Assembly (NCBI GenBank): GCA_026388095.1
Contig: JAPLKL010000018.1
Span: forward strand, 1 to 38,387
Source of the DNA: Elusimicrobiota bacterium
Lineage (GTDB): Bacteria; Elusimicrobiota; Elusimicrobia; UBA1565; UBA9628
DNA: 38,387 nucleotides
Reading direction: 5' to 3'
Shown: piece by piece, positions 1 to 7,810 of the stretch
Layout: every line of letters begins with the position of its first letter
How positions within the stretch are numbered: the first letter of the stretch is position 1
Position numbers and translations under genes: made by a program
The notes under the pieces: model-generated
The model's database searches: none
What the model saw: the letters and a program-made list of their open reading frames with translations, nothing else
Told to the model about the DNA's origin: nothing

Positions 1-314
1 CAGCGTCGCACAGAGAACCCTGTCGGGCCCAGGATCGTCGCAGGTCGGTTCCGCTCCGAGAGACTCAGAAAACGTCCGGGCAAGCTTCTTTGACTTTCCC
101 CGGACAGCTCTGGGCCGGCCACAGTTGGTGCAAGGGCGCAGCCCGTAAACAAACTGGCGAGCCGAAGGCTCGCCAGTCGCGCCGAAGGCGCCATCCTCCG
201 CTCGACCTAGGCAAGAGGTTCCGCCGACCCGCTTCGCGGGTCGGTTGCGGGCGAGCTGGCGCTCGCCCGCTCGCAAGAGGGACTTCCGCAGCGCCCTGCT
301 AGCGCCGCCGGGCG
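1..314. other. non-coding region rich in hairpins
   Basis: I see no credible gene here: the short open frames are Arg/Pro/Ala-rich and lack start signals. The stretch holds a loose inverted repeat (arms 74-80 and 99-105) and then the dense hairpin row described separately at 153-316. The word GGTTCCGC occurs twice (near 47 and 217) and a third time at 17733 in the other hairpin cluster. It lies downstream of the stop codon of the minus-strand gene ending at 315. Confidence 0.6.
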
Positions 315-316
315 CT
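153..316. repeat. cluster of five perfect hairpins with tiny loops
   Basis: Five perfect inverted repeats stand almost back to back: arms 153-163/167-177 (loop GAA), 179-183/187-191 (GAA), 224-232/236-244 (TTC, which is GAA on the other strand), 247-256/261-270 (TGGC, which is GCCA on the other strand) and 301-306/311-316 (GCCG). Four of the five therefore close as C-GNA-G or C-GNNA-G on one strand, the loop class known to give unusually stable small DNA and RNA hairpins. No T-run follows, so these are not ordinary intrinsic terminators. The last one overlaps the stop codon of the gene at 315-1175. Confidence 0.85.
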
Positions 317-1175
317 ATTCTTCCCGCACCTCGACCTGCACGCGCCTGCCCTTGCCCGCCTGCTCGGAGACGAACTCGTCGAGCAGCTCCAGGCAGGCCG
401 GCCGCACCTTCAGACAGCCGTTGGTGTCGCGGAAGCGGAAATCCTTGACCTCCGGCTTTCCCGCATAGGCAGGGTCGAAGAGCCGGTCCCGGTCCTCCCA
501 TTGGTCCGTGTGGATGGCGAAGCCTGACCGGCCGTAAGGGCCCCGGTAGTAGTCCGGAGCCCGGGCCAGTTGCTTGGCCAGCCGGGCCGCGGACTCGGGA
601 GCGCTCGGCTCGGGGCGGCGCTCGAACACCGGCCTCCCCTCCCCCTGGGAGCCGGCCTGGTATGCCTCGGACCAGATCAGGTCTATGGGCGCGGCCAAGT
701 TGCGGCGGGAATACCAATGCTTGAAGACCCCGGAGTAGTAAGGCTTGGGCTTGGAGTCCGGGCTCTTGATCCGGTCCACTATGTCCTGGTCCTTGGACTC
801 CGGCTTGTCCAGCAGCTCGATCTCATATTGCTGCGGAGTGATATTGCGCAGGTCGTAGACCCCGGGAACCGTGGCCCCGTCCGGCACGTCCATGGGCGCG
901 TAGTAGACCACGGCCTTGCCGATGCGGGTCTTGACCCAGTCGGGCTTAGGCTCAGGCGAGGTCAGCCCCCGGCCCAGGACCTCGCAACGATGCAGGCCCG
1001 CGTGCGGGCCGGTCTCGATGCGAAAGCTCAAGGTCCCGGCCTGGCCGCGGTCCTTGGGCAAAACGGCCAAGGCGCGGGACACAGCCTCGCCGCGCAGGCC
1101 GGCCATGCCGTTGATCCCGGGCCAGGGCGCGCAAGAGCAAGCCGCCAGCGCAAACAGCAGGGTCATGGACCGCAT
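315..1175 (-). CDS. L,D-transpeptidase-like (YkuD-fold) lipoprotein
   Basis: The 286-residue product starts with a short lipoprotein signal peptide ending in the lipobox LAAC (Cys13), so it is probably lipid-anchored in the periplasm. The C-terminal part carries IHTD (His near 222) and, about 32 residues later, DTNGCLKVRP (Cys near 254). This resembles the His...[S/T]-x-G-C-x-R signature of YkuD L,D-transpeptidases, which form 3-3 peptidoglycan cross-links or attach proteins to the wall through the cysteine. The usual SHGC reads TNGC here, so the match is partial. The N-terminal 200 residues are unrecognised. An extended -10 (TGCTACAAT, minus strand, 1184-1192) lies 8 nt before the ATG, so the leader is very short. 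ATG at 1166 is a possible alternative start. Family assignment is moderately sure; activity is inferred. Confidence 0.6.
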   Translation of the reverse strand: MRSMTLLFALAACSCAPWPGINGMAGLRGEAVSRALAVLPKDRGQAGTLSFRIETGPHAGLHRCEVLGRGLTSPEPKPDWVKTRIGKAVVYYAPMDVPDGATVPGVYDLRNITPQQYEIELLDKPESKDQDIVDRIKSPDSKPKPYYSGVFKHWYSRRNLAAPIDLIWSEAYQAGSQGEGRPVFERRPEPSAPESAARLAKQLARAPDYYRGPYGRSGFAIHTDQWEDRDRLFDPAYAGKPEVKDFRFRDTNGCLKVRPACLELLDEFVSEQAGKGRRVQVEVREE

Positions 1176-1183
1176 CGCAGGTC

Positions 1184-1192
1184 ATTGTAGCA
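1184..1192 (-). promoter_or_regulatory. extended -10 promoter element of the lipoprotein gene
   Basis: On the minus strand the sequence reads TGCTACAAT, an extended -10 (TGn plus TACAAT). It lies only 8 nt before the ATG at 1175, with no clear -35 box. The predicted transcript would start within a few bases of the start codon. Confidence 0.5.
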
Positions 1193-1243
1193 AGCTCTGC
1201 AGCCCCCCTGGAAAAGGGGCGGTTTTGGGGCTAAGCTTCCATC

Positions 1244-2851
1244 ATGCCCCTCCGGAAGGCCTCAGCCTTCTGCCTCTTGGCTATGCTGGCCGCAAGCTCG
1301 TCCGCAGCTGCGGTCCCGGAGGAATCCATCCCCGGCGCTGAAGCCCAGCAGTTCACCACAGTGACGGCGTCCACGGTCAAGCCCAAGCCCAAACCCAAGC
1401 CCAAGCGGAACCTCAAGACACGCCGGACCCAGCCCGCTTCCGTCCCGGCCGTCCCCCAGAAGCCGAAACCGCGCGTCGCGCCGAGCATTGAGACGCAGCC
1501 GGAGGCCGTGACGCCTGCTGAGCCCGCCCCGGCAAAGACCGTTGAGAAGCCGAAGGTCCAGTTCGAAAAGCCGCACCTCAACGCCCCGCCGCTTGAGACT
1601 CACATCGAAGGGCCCCAGACGCGCGCCGTGTACGTCCCCCCGCCCGCGCCCCAGCGTCAGCAGACCGCTCCGCAGGACCTAGGCCGGACCGCGGCCGCGC
1701 TCACCCAGTCCGCGCCGCTCCAGAACACCCCCGTCATCCAGGCGCCGGTCAAGAAGGGGACCATCCAGCGCGTGGAGCCGCCTCCGCCGACCTTGCCGGG
1801 GAGAGCCTCTGAACCGCCGGCCAAACCAGCTGTGGCCGCGACCAACCCGCAGAAGAAGGCGGAGCTTCCCAACCAGCCCGTTGCCGCGGCCGCTCCAGTG
1901 AAGACCGACAGCTCGCGCGCGTCCAGCTCTGGCAAGAGTGGAGGAGGCGGCGGTGGCGGCGGGGGTGGCGGGGGTGGCGGCGGCGGTGGAGGTGGCGGCG
2001 GAGGTGGTGGTGGTGGCGGAGGAGGTCTCCCCTCAGGCTCAGCCGCCGGCGGGCCCAAGTTCCAGAAGGGAGCCGGCGGCGGCTCAGGCGTGGCCGCCAA
2101 GGCAGACGGCGGGAAGACGAGCAAGGGCACGGGAACGGGGACCGGAGCGGCGACGAGCGGCAAGGCCACCGGCCCGGCGGCCGCAAAAGGCCCCGCTGCC
2201 GCGACCGCCAAGCCTGAGGCCAAGCCCGGCGCCGCGACCGCCCAGACGCAGAAAAAGCCCCTGCTGTGGGCCAGCGGCCAGCCCGCGGCCTTCAAGCCCA
2301 TAGGTGAAGGCGACAAGGCCAAGCTCCCCGAGCCCGCGACCCTCGACGAGGCGATGCGGCGCGAGGCCCAGGCTCAGGCCGGAGCGGAGCACGAGACCGG
2401 CGAGTTGAGATGGCGGTTCGACGTGGCCAAGAAGCGCTGGCTCTACCAGAAGAAAGGCGAGAGCCTTTGGTGGCTGCCGCCGCTGGCGGACGACCAGCAG
2501 CCCATGGTCCTGCTCGACGGGCGCTTCTTCCGCTACCGCCCGGTCGAAGGGGGCGCGCGCTTGACGCCCGAGGACACCGGCCCGCGCCTGGGCGCGGGCC
2601 AAGTGTCGAGCGAACTCTACTACGACTCCAAGGGCAAGCTCCTGGTCTCGATCGCGGGCCCGCGGCGTTGCGCAGAGCTCTTCACCAACGTCGAGCCGCC
2701 CGTGTTCGTCGCGCGCCTGGGCCCGGACGTGAACACGGTCTCTTTCATGGATGGACCCGACCGCGGGCGCCTGGCCGTCCTGGCGACAGCGGACGGACAG
2801 CGGCGCTACGACTCGCGCGGACGGGCGATCAGAACGGCCGGCCATCCCTGA
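1244..2851 (+). CDS. secreted Pro/Lys-rich protein with a 29-glycine tract
   Basis: A 535-residue protein of unknown function. A signal peptide is visible at residues 1-23 (MPLRKASAFCLLAMLAASSS, Ala-rich cleavage region). Next comes a low-complexity Pro/Lys/Ala stretch with a KPKPKPKPK run, then 29 uninterrupted glycines (1940-2026), a second Gly/Ala/Lys linker, and from about residue 385 a compact C-terminal domain rich in Trp, Tyr and Phe (WRFDVAKKRWLYQKKGE, then a WWLPP motif). The layout suggests an exported protein whose small folded domain is tethered through a long flexible arm, perhaps through peptidoglycan; this is inference. It is divergent from the lipoprotein gene. A TAAGCT -10-like hexamer lies 6 nt before the ATG and no Shine-Dalgarno is evident. 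No close family recognised. Confidence 0.75.
   Translation: MPLRKASAFCLLAMLAASSSAAAVPEESIPGAEAQQFTTVTASTVKPKPKPKPKRNLKTRRTQPASVPAVPQKPKPRVAPSIETQPEAVTPAEPAPAKTVEKPKVQFEKPHLNAPPLETHIEGPQTRAVYVPPPAPQRQQTAPQDLGRTAAALTQSAPLQNTPVIQAPVKKGTIQRVEPPPPTLPGRASEPPAKPAVAATNPQKKAELPNQPVAAAAPVKTDSSRASSSGKSGGGGGGGGGGGGGGGGGGGGGGGGGGGGGLPSGSAAGGPKFQKGAGGGSGVAAKADGGKTSKGTGTGTGAATSGKATGPAAAKGPAAATAKPEAKPGAATAQTQKKPLLWASGQPAAFKPIGEGDKAKLPEPATLDEAMRREAQAQAGAEHETGELRWRFDVAKKRWLYQKKGESLWWLPPLADDQQPMVLLDGRFFRYRPVEGGARLTPEDTGPRLGAGQVSSELYYDSKGKLLVSIAGPRRCAELFTNVEPPVFVARLGPDVNTVSFMDGPDRGRLAVLATADGQRRYDSRGRAIRTAGHP
1940..2026 (+). repeat. GGN triplet tract encoding 29 glycines
   Basis: Twenty-nine consecutive glycine codons. 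All four synonymous codons are used in mixed order (GGA, GGC, GGT and a few GGG), so the DNA is not a pure trinucleotide repeat. Loss of codon purity with preserved amino acid suggests the polyglycine itself is kept by selection or that the tract is old. The antisense frame reads as polyproline, but that is a shadow. Confidence 0.9.
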
Positions 2852-2866
2852 TCGAGCGCTGAAGGC

Positions 2867-4168
2867 TCACTCCGACCAGTAGGCCTCTTCCAGGCTGTCC
2901 TCGCGCTCGGGCAGGCCGTGGGTCAGGCGCGGGGAGTTGCGCCTGAGCACCTCGTAGCTCACCCGGTTGGCGTACTTGCAGATCTGGTGGATCGAGGAAT
3001 AGGTCAGGTACTCGTCCTTGTGCTTGGGCGACTTCGGCGACGCCTTGCGGTGGTGCGCGTTGGCCGCGATGTCATGGAGCAGCGCCGAGAGAGCCGAGTC
3101 CCCGGCGCCGTTGGTGCTGCGGATGTCCGAAGGCCCGCCCAGGTAAGGGTTGATGTGGGAGTAGATCTTCCGGGGACGCGCGCACTTGCGCCTGAGCATG
3201 GCGCGCGAGTACTCGTAGCGGTTGTATTCCGGGATGGACTTGGAGTGGATCTGGTCCGCGGTCTCCCGCAAGTGGGCCTCATCGACGTGCGCGCACAGGT
3301 AGAGGCCCTGCTTGTCATGGGTCATGAGGACCAGGTCGGCCAGGTCCAGGGCCGCCTGCCCGGCCAGCAACGGGTCCTCCACGCCGGTGAGCTCCCCAAC
3401 TTCCCGGAAATTGCCCGCGATCACGTTGACGCTGCGGCGGATCAGGCTGCGGAGGAGATCCCTCTTCTCGCGCACCAAGGAGACCGTGCCCAGGGCCAGC
3501 GCCACCGGGACTTGGTTCCGGTTGGCCACCTCTATGGCGCGCAGCGTGGCCGCGCAGATGGGAGCGGAGGGGTTGCGCAGGAGATAGGCGGTGAGCACCA
3601 AGGCGCTGGAGCGCGCGACCAGGTCCTCGGGAAGGGCCTCGGCCGGGTAGTCGTCCATGATGCCGCGGCTGATGCCGAAGCTCCGCTCGCCGTCCGGAGT
3701 GACGAAGCAGACGGCGCGCCCCATGGGGCCGCGGCGCGGGTGCAGGTGCGAGAGCATGACCCGCGAGCTGGTGTTGCGCACGTAGTGGAAAGCGTAGTCG
3801 CCCACGCTGATGTGGCTGGTGATGGCGCCCAGCAGGTAGCTGCGGTCGTCGGCCAGCACGGAGAAGTTGTGCAAAGTGTTGCCGATGGCGCCGCCGGCGA
3901 ACTCGCCGGAGATGCGGCCCGCGTCTTTGAGGCGGGAATAGACGTCCTCCACGCGGGCGTCGTCGAGCAGGACGGATTCGCCCTTGGGGATGCCGAGCTC
4001 GGCGAGGAAGGCGTCCTCGACCCTGGCTTCGATGTCCACCAGGAGCTGGTCGATGCCCACGATGTAGATCTCGCCGAAAGGCAGGGCGGTGTCGTTGCCG
4101 AAGGGGATGCGGCCCTTGTCGGCATTGGGGAAGTAGTGCTTGCTCTTGCGCTTGCCCGGGAATTTCAT
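2867..4168 (-). CDS. gsk: inosine-guanosine kinase
   Basis: The product closely resembles the inosine-guanosine kinase of enteric bacteria along its whole length (about 433 residues here, about 434 in E. coli). It phosphorylates inosine and guanosine to IMP and GMP with ATP in purine salvage, and belongs to the PfkB/ribokinase superfamily. Hallmarks are the N-terminus MKFPGKRKSKHYFP, the core VGIDQLLVDIEA, the region FAGGAIGNTLHNFSVLADDR, the catalytic/anion-hole motif STNGAGDSALSALLHD, and the C-terminal HGLPEREDSLEEAYW. I chose ATG 4168 because it gives the family N-terminus; the frame opens at 4183 with a few extra residues (MMMLR). It is divergent from argC with a short shared intergenic region. 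The gene is best known from Gammaproteobacteria, so its presence here may reflect transfer. Function is confident. Confidence 0.93.
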   Translation of the reverse strand: MKFPGKRKSKHYFPNADKGRIPFGNDTALPFGEIYIVGIDQLLVDIEARVEDAFLAELGIPKGESVLLDDARVEDVYSRLKDAGRISGEFAGGAIGNTLHNFSVLADDRSYLLGAITSHISVGDYAFHYVRNTSSRVMLSHLHPRRGPMGRAVCFVTPDGERSFGISRGIMDDYPAEALPEDLVARSSALVLTAYLLRNPSAPICAATLRAIEVANRNQVPVALALGTVSLVREKRDLLRSLIRRSVNVIAGNFREVGELTGVEDPLLAGQAALDLADLVLMTHDKQGLYLCAHVDEAHLRETADQIHSKSIPEYNRYEYSRAMLRRKCARPRKIYSHINPYLGGPSDIRSTNGAGDSALSALLHDIAANAHHRKASPKSPKHKDEYLTYSSIHQICKYANRVSYEVLRRNSPRLTHGLPEREDSLEEAYWSE

Positions 4169-4230
4169 TCTGAGCATCATCATATAAAAGACAGCGGCGC
4201 TCCGGCGCGGCCTCGGCGCGCAGAATTAGG

Positions 4231-4236
4231 TAAAAT
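4231..4236 (+). promoter_or_regulatory. -10 box of the arg operon
   Basis: TAAAAT lies 14 nt before the argC ATG in the 67-82 bp gap shared with gsk. No convincing -35 or ARG-box palindrome is visible, so arginine control cannot be read from this sequence. Confidence 0.4.
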
Positions 4237-4250
4237 ATCACGCTCCAAAG

Positions 4251-5315
4251 ATGAAGAGACCTTCCGTCGCGAAGACCGGAAAGCTGAGCACCGCGGTCCT
4301 CGGCGCCACGGGCTACGCGGGCTGCGAGCTGGTGCGCCTGCTCCTGCGCCATCCCCAGGCCCAGCCCCCCCTCCTGCTCTCCCGGGAAGGCGAAGCCTCC
4401 TCCGTCCGGCTCGATGACCTCTATCCGTCGCTGCGCGGCTCCGCGCCGCTGCCTTTGGAGCCCTTCTCTTGGGACAAGCTCACGCAGCACGGAGTCCAGG
4501 TCTTGTTCCTGGCCACCCCGCACGAGCTCTCGCGCGAGTTGGCGCCCGAGGCGCTGGAGCGGGGCCTGCGCGTGGTGGACTTGAGCGGCGCCTGGCGCCT
4601 CAAGGACCCCAAGAACCGCGCGGTCTACGCCCTCACGGACCGCGACGCGGCCAAGGCGGCGCGCTGGGACGCCGAGGCCGTCTACGGCCTGCCCGAGCTC
4701 CATCGCAAGGATCTCTTGGGAGCCAGGCTCGTGGCCAACCCCGGCTGCTACGCCACCTCCGTCATCCTGGGCCTGGCGCCCCTGGCCCGGGCCGGGCTCA
4801 TCGACCGCTCCGCCGGCGTGGTCTGCGACAGCAAGAGCGGCGTCAGCGGCGCGGGCAAGAAGCCCACCTCCAAGACCCATTTCGTGGAGGTCGCGGGGAA
4901 TTTCTCCGCCTACTCGGTCTTCGGCCACCGCCACACCGGCGAGATCCTGGAGCAGACCGGCCTGGACGCCGACGAGCTCACCTTCACCCCGCACCTGCTC
5001 CCCATCCCGCGCGGGATCCTTTCCACCCTGCACGTCCGGCTGCAGAGGCCCGTCACGACCGAGCAGATCGACCGGCTCTTCCGCCAAGCCTATGACGGAG
5101 AAGGCTTCGTGCGCTGGTTCGGCCCCGGCGCCCTGCCGCAGATCCAGCATTCGCTCTACACCAACAACTGCGACCTGGGCTTCGAGCTGGCCCCGGGCGG
5201 CCGGCGGCTCATCGTGGTCTCCTGCCTCGACAACCTCATGAAAGGCGCCGCGGGCCAGGCCCTGCAGAACATGAACGTCATGTGCGGCTTCTCCGAGGAC
5301 GAAGGCCTGCGATGA
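4251..5315 (+). CDS. argC: N-acetyl-gamma-glutamyl-phosphate reductase
   Basis: Third step of arginine/ornithine synthesis: NADPH-dependent reduction of N-acetylglutamyl-5-phosphate to the semialdehyde in the cytosol. The 354-residue protein is of normal family length. It has the N-terminal nucleotide-binding motif GATGYAGCELVRLLLRHP, the catalytic cysteine in VANPGCYATS (Cys166), and the family motifs FGHRHTGEI and LPIPRGILSTLHV. It is the first gene of a five-gene operon, preceded by a TAAAAT box 14 nt upstream. Its stop overlaps the argB start in an ATGA, indicating translational coupling. Identification is firm. Confidence 0.96.
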   Translation: MKRPSVAKTGKLSTAVLGATGYAGCELVRLLLRHPQAQPPLLLSREGEASSVRLDDLYPSLRGSAPLPLEPFSWDKLTQHGVQVLFLATPHELSRELAPEALERGLRVVDLSGAWRLKDPKNRAVYALTDRDAAKAARWDAEAVYGLPELHRKDLLGARLVANPGCYATSVILGLAPLARAGLIDRSAGVVCDSKSGVSGAGKKPTSKTHFVEVAGNFSAYSVFGHRHTGEILEQTGLDADELTFTPHLLPIPRGILSTLHVRLQRPVTTEQIDRLFRQAYDGEGFVRWFGPGALPQIQHSLYTNNCDLGFELAPGGRRLIVVSCLDNLMKGAAGQALQNMNVMCGFSEDEGLR

Positions 5316-6097
5316 GGCTCGTCGTCAAGATCGGCGGGGCGGCCATCGACGACGACCAGACCCTCAAGGCCTGCGCGCGCTCCGTCGCCGGCCTCGCGGG
5401 CCTCGGCCACCAGGTCCTGGTGGTGCACGGCGGAGGAGCCGCCCTGACCCGCCTGCTCGTCCGGCTGGGCAAGCAGGCCCGGTTCATCGACGGCCTGCGC
5501 GTGACCGACGCCGAGACGCGCGACGCGGCGCTCATGGTCCTGGCCGGCAGCGTCAACAAGCGCCTGGTGGCGGCCATCCTGGCCGAAGGCCGTCCCGCGC
5601 TCGGCTTCTGCGGCGGCGACGGCGCCGCCTTCCGGGCGCGCCGCAAGACCCATCTGGGCGGGGACCTGGGCTTCGTCGGCGAGATCACGGACGTGGACCC
5701 GCGCTGGATCGAGGCGCTCTGGGCCGCGGGCGCCGTCCCGGTCATCAGCACCCTGGCCCTGGGCCCGGATTTCGAGTACTACAACGTCAACGCGGACCAG
5801 ATGGCCGCGGCCGCGGCCGCGGGCTGCAAGGCCGACGCCTTGGTCTTCCTCACCGACGTGGCGGGAGTCAAGGGCCCCGACGGCGCGGTCATCGCCTCTC
5901 TGGCCACGGCGCAGATCCCCGGCCTGGTGGCGGCCGGCGTCATCAAGGGCGGCATGCTGCCCAAGCTGCAGGCCTGCCAGGACGCGCTCAAGGGCGGCGT
6001 GAGCCGGGTGCGCATCCTCCCCTCGGCGCGGGCGGAGTCTTTGCCCGGCCTGCCCGGGGGAGCCGTCAAGGACGGCACGGAGGTCAGGCTCTCATGA
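5312..6097 (+). CDS. argB: acetylglutamate kinase
   Basis: Phosphorylates N-acetylglutamate with ATP, the second step of ornithine synthesis. The amino-acid-kinase fold is evident: VVKIGGAAIDD at the N-terminus (glycine-rich ATP loop with lysine), VVHGGGAALTRLL, the substrate region GLRVTDAETRDAALMVLAG, and NVNADQMAAAAAAG near the centre. The C-terminus has KGGMLPKLQAC, typical of the family. Length is 261 residues from ATG 5312; the frame is open further upstream, but that start would intrude on argC and lacks support. The start overlaps the argC stop (ATGA) and the stop overlaps the argD start (ATGA). No N-terminal helix of the kind found in arginine-inhibited hexameric enzymes is visible, so feedback control may be weak; that last point is inference. 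Confidence 0.95.
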   Translation: MRLVVKIGGAAIDDDQTLKACARSVAGLAGLGHQVLVVHGGGAALTRLLVRLGKQARFIDGLRVTDAETRDAALMVLAGSVNKRLVAAILAEGRPALGFCGGDGAAFRARRKTHLGGDLGFVGEITDVDPRWIEALWAAGAVPVISTLALGPDFEYYNVNADQMAAAAAAGCKADALVFLTDVAGVKGPDGAVIASLATAQIPGLVAAGVIKGGMLPKLQACQDALKGGVSRVRILPSARAESLPGLPGGAVKDGTEVRLS

Positions 6098-7281
6098 CAT
6101 TGGCGTCCTTGCAGAAGGCCGAGAAGAAGCACCTCATCCAGACCTATGACCGCTACCCGGCCGCCCTCTCGCGCGGCGAAGGGGCCTATCTCTACGGTCC
6201 CGGCGGCAAGCGCTACCTTGATTTCTTGAGCGGCATCGGCGTGATGGCCTTGGGCTACTCGCACCCCGCCGTCACCCGCGTCATCCGCGAGCAGGCCGCG
6301 CGCCTGGTGCACTGCTCCAACCTCTTCTACACCCCCTTCCAGGCCGAGCTGGCCCGCAGGCTGACCAAGCTCAGCGGCCTGGACCGCGCCTTCTTCTGCA
6401 ACAGCGGCAGCGAGGCCATCGAGGGCGCCTTCAAGTTCGCCCGGGCCTATGCGCGCGCGCGCGGCAAGGACAAGCGCGTGCGCTTCCTGGCTTTGGAGCA
6501 CTCCTTCCACGGCCGCACCATGGGAGCCGTGGCCGCGACCCACACGGCCAAGTACCGCGAGCCCTTCGCTCCGGTGATGCCGGGAGTGAGCTTCGTGCGC
6601 AGAAACGACATCAAGGACCTGCGCAGGAAGTTCGACGCGAAGGTCTGCGCGGTGTGCATCGAGACCGTGCAGGGCGAAGGCGGCATCCATCCCCTCTCCA
6701 AGCAATTCCTCAAGGAGGCCCGGCGCCTGACCCGCAAGAGCGGCGCCTTGCTCATCTGCGACGAGATCCAGTGCGGGCTGGGCCGCACCGGCAAGATGTT
6801 CGCCTACCAGCACTACGGCCTCAAGCCCGACCTGGTCACCGTGGCCAAGCCCCTGGCCTGCGGCCTGCCTTTGGGCGCGATCCTGGCCACGGACCAGGCG
6901 GCCCGCGCCATCACCCCGGGGATGCACGGGACCACCTTCGGCGGCGGCCCCTTGGCCTGCGCCGCGGCCTTGGCCGTGCTCGACGTGCTTGAGTCCAAGG
7001 GCTTCCTGGCGCGCATCGTCGAGCAAGGAGACTATTTCATGTCCCGCCTACGGGACCTCGCGCGGCGGCATGAGAGCGTCAAAGAAGCCCGCGGCCTGGG
7101 ACTGATGCTGGCTTTGGAGCTCAAGGACGAGGACAAGGCCAAGGAGGTCCACAAGCGCCTGCTGGCCGAGGGCATCATCATCAACCGCACCCACGGCACC
7201 ACTCTGCGCTTCCTGCCCCCCTACATCGTCACGCGCAGGCAGATCGACCAGGTGGCGGAGGCCCTCGATGAAGCTCTCTAG
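6094..7281 (+). CDS. argD: acetylornithine aminotransferase
   Basis: PLP-dependent class III aminotransferase converting N-acetylglutamate semialdehyde to N-acetylornithine with glutamate as amino donor. The 395-residue protein shows FLSGIGVMALGYSHP near the N-terminus, FCNSGSEAIEGAFKFAR for cofactor phosphate binding, FHGRTMGAVAATH, the aspartate in LLICDEIQCGLGRTGK, and the Schiff-base lysine in VTVAKPLACGLPLGA (Lys252). The C-terminal RFLPPYIVT is typical of ArgD. Lysine and ornithine aminotransferases share this fold, but the position between argB and argA settles the role. It overlaps argB by 4 nt (ATGA) and argA by 14 nt. Confidence 0.94.
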   Translation: MTLASLQKAEKKHLIQTYDRYPAALSRGEGAYLYGPGGKRYLDFLSGIGVMALGYSHPAVTRVIREQAARLVHCSNLFYTPFQAELARRLTKLSGLDRAFFCNSGSEAIEGAFKFARAYARARGKDKRVRFLALEHSFHGRTMGAVAATHTAKYREPFAPVMPGVSFVRRNDIKDLRRKFDAKVCAVCIETVQGEGGIHPLSKQFLKEARRLTRKSGALLICDEIQCGLGRTGKMFAYQHYGLKPDLVTVAKPLACGLPLGAILATDQAARAITPGMHGTTFGGGPLACAAALAVLDVLESKGFLARIVEQGDYFMSRLRDLARRHESVKEARGLGLMLALELKDEDKAKEVHKRLLAEGIIINRTHGTTLRFLPPYIVTRRQIDQVAEALDEAL

Positions 7282-7810
7282 GCCCGAATGCGTGCGCGTG
7301 CGCAAGGCCGTGCTGCCCGACGCCGGGGCCATCCACGGGCTCATCTTCGAGTACGCCCGCGACCACAACCTCCTGGCCCGGACCTTGCCCGAGATCTGCG
7401 AGAACATCCGCGACTTCACCGTGGCGGAGGACGGCAAGGGCATCATGGGCTGCGGCGCCCTGCATTTCTACGGGATGCACCTGGGCGAAGTGCGCTCCAT
7501 CGCGGTCTGGCCCCGCTACCGCAGGCGCGGCATCGGCGGCATGATCATAGACGCCCTCCTGGCCGAGGCGGACCAGCATCGCCTGCCCTGCGTCTGCCTG
7601 TTCACCCGCATCCCCGTCTTCTTCAAGGCCCTGGGATTTGCCGAGGTGGACCGCGGGCGCCTGCCCGACAAGATCTACAAGGACTGCAAGGACTGCCGCC
7701 GGCGCGACGAGTGCGACGAGGTGGCCATGATCCGCGGCCGCCTGCCCAGCCTGGTCCGTTTCGAGCTCGACGAGAAGCGGCCCGCGCGGCGCAGCCTCTC
7801 GCGCATATGA
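7268..7810 (+). CDS. argA: short-form N-acetylglutamate synthase (GNAT)
   Basis: First step of arginine synthesis: acetyl-CoA plus glutamate gives N-acetylglutamate. The 180-residue protein is a stand-alone GNAT domain and lacks the amino-acid-kinase domain of the classical E. coli ArgA. It has the acetyl-CoA loop RYRRRGIGGMI, the preceding strand GEVRSIAVWP, FFKALGFAEVDR, and the tail LPDKIYKDCKDCRRRDECDEVAM. That cysteine-rich tail is typical of the short NAGS class found in actinobacteria and many other phyla. It is embedded in the arg operon, overlapping argD by 14 nt and argJ by 4 nt (ATGA at 7807). Because argJ follows, the cell may both make acetylglutamate anew and recycle the acetyl group. 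Confidence 0.9.
   Translation: MKLSRPECVRVRKAVLPDAGAIHGLIFEYARDHNLLARTLPEICENIRDFTVAEDGKGIMGCGALHFYGMHLGEVRSIAVWPRYRRRGIGGMIIDALLAEADQHRLPCVCLFTRIPVFFKALGFAEVDRGRLPDKIYKDCKDCRRRDECDEVAMIRGRLPSLVRFELDEKRPARRSLSRI

Noticed and set aside
153-316. A CRISPR array
   Set aside because: Hairpins differ in sequence, have no constant repeat and spacer lengths, and no cas genes are present.
1657-2322. A polyproline-encoding frame on the minus strand
   Set aside because: It is the complement of the polyglycine tract, and the plus-strand gene has a signal peptide and a folded C-terminal domain.
4184-4250. An arginine-responsive operator or riboswitch upstream of argC
   Set aside because: The gap is very short and no ARG-box-like palindrome or structured leader is visible.
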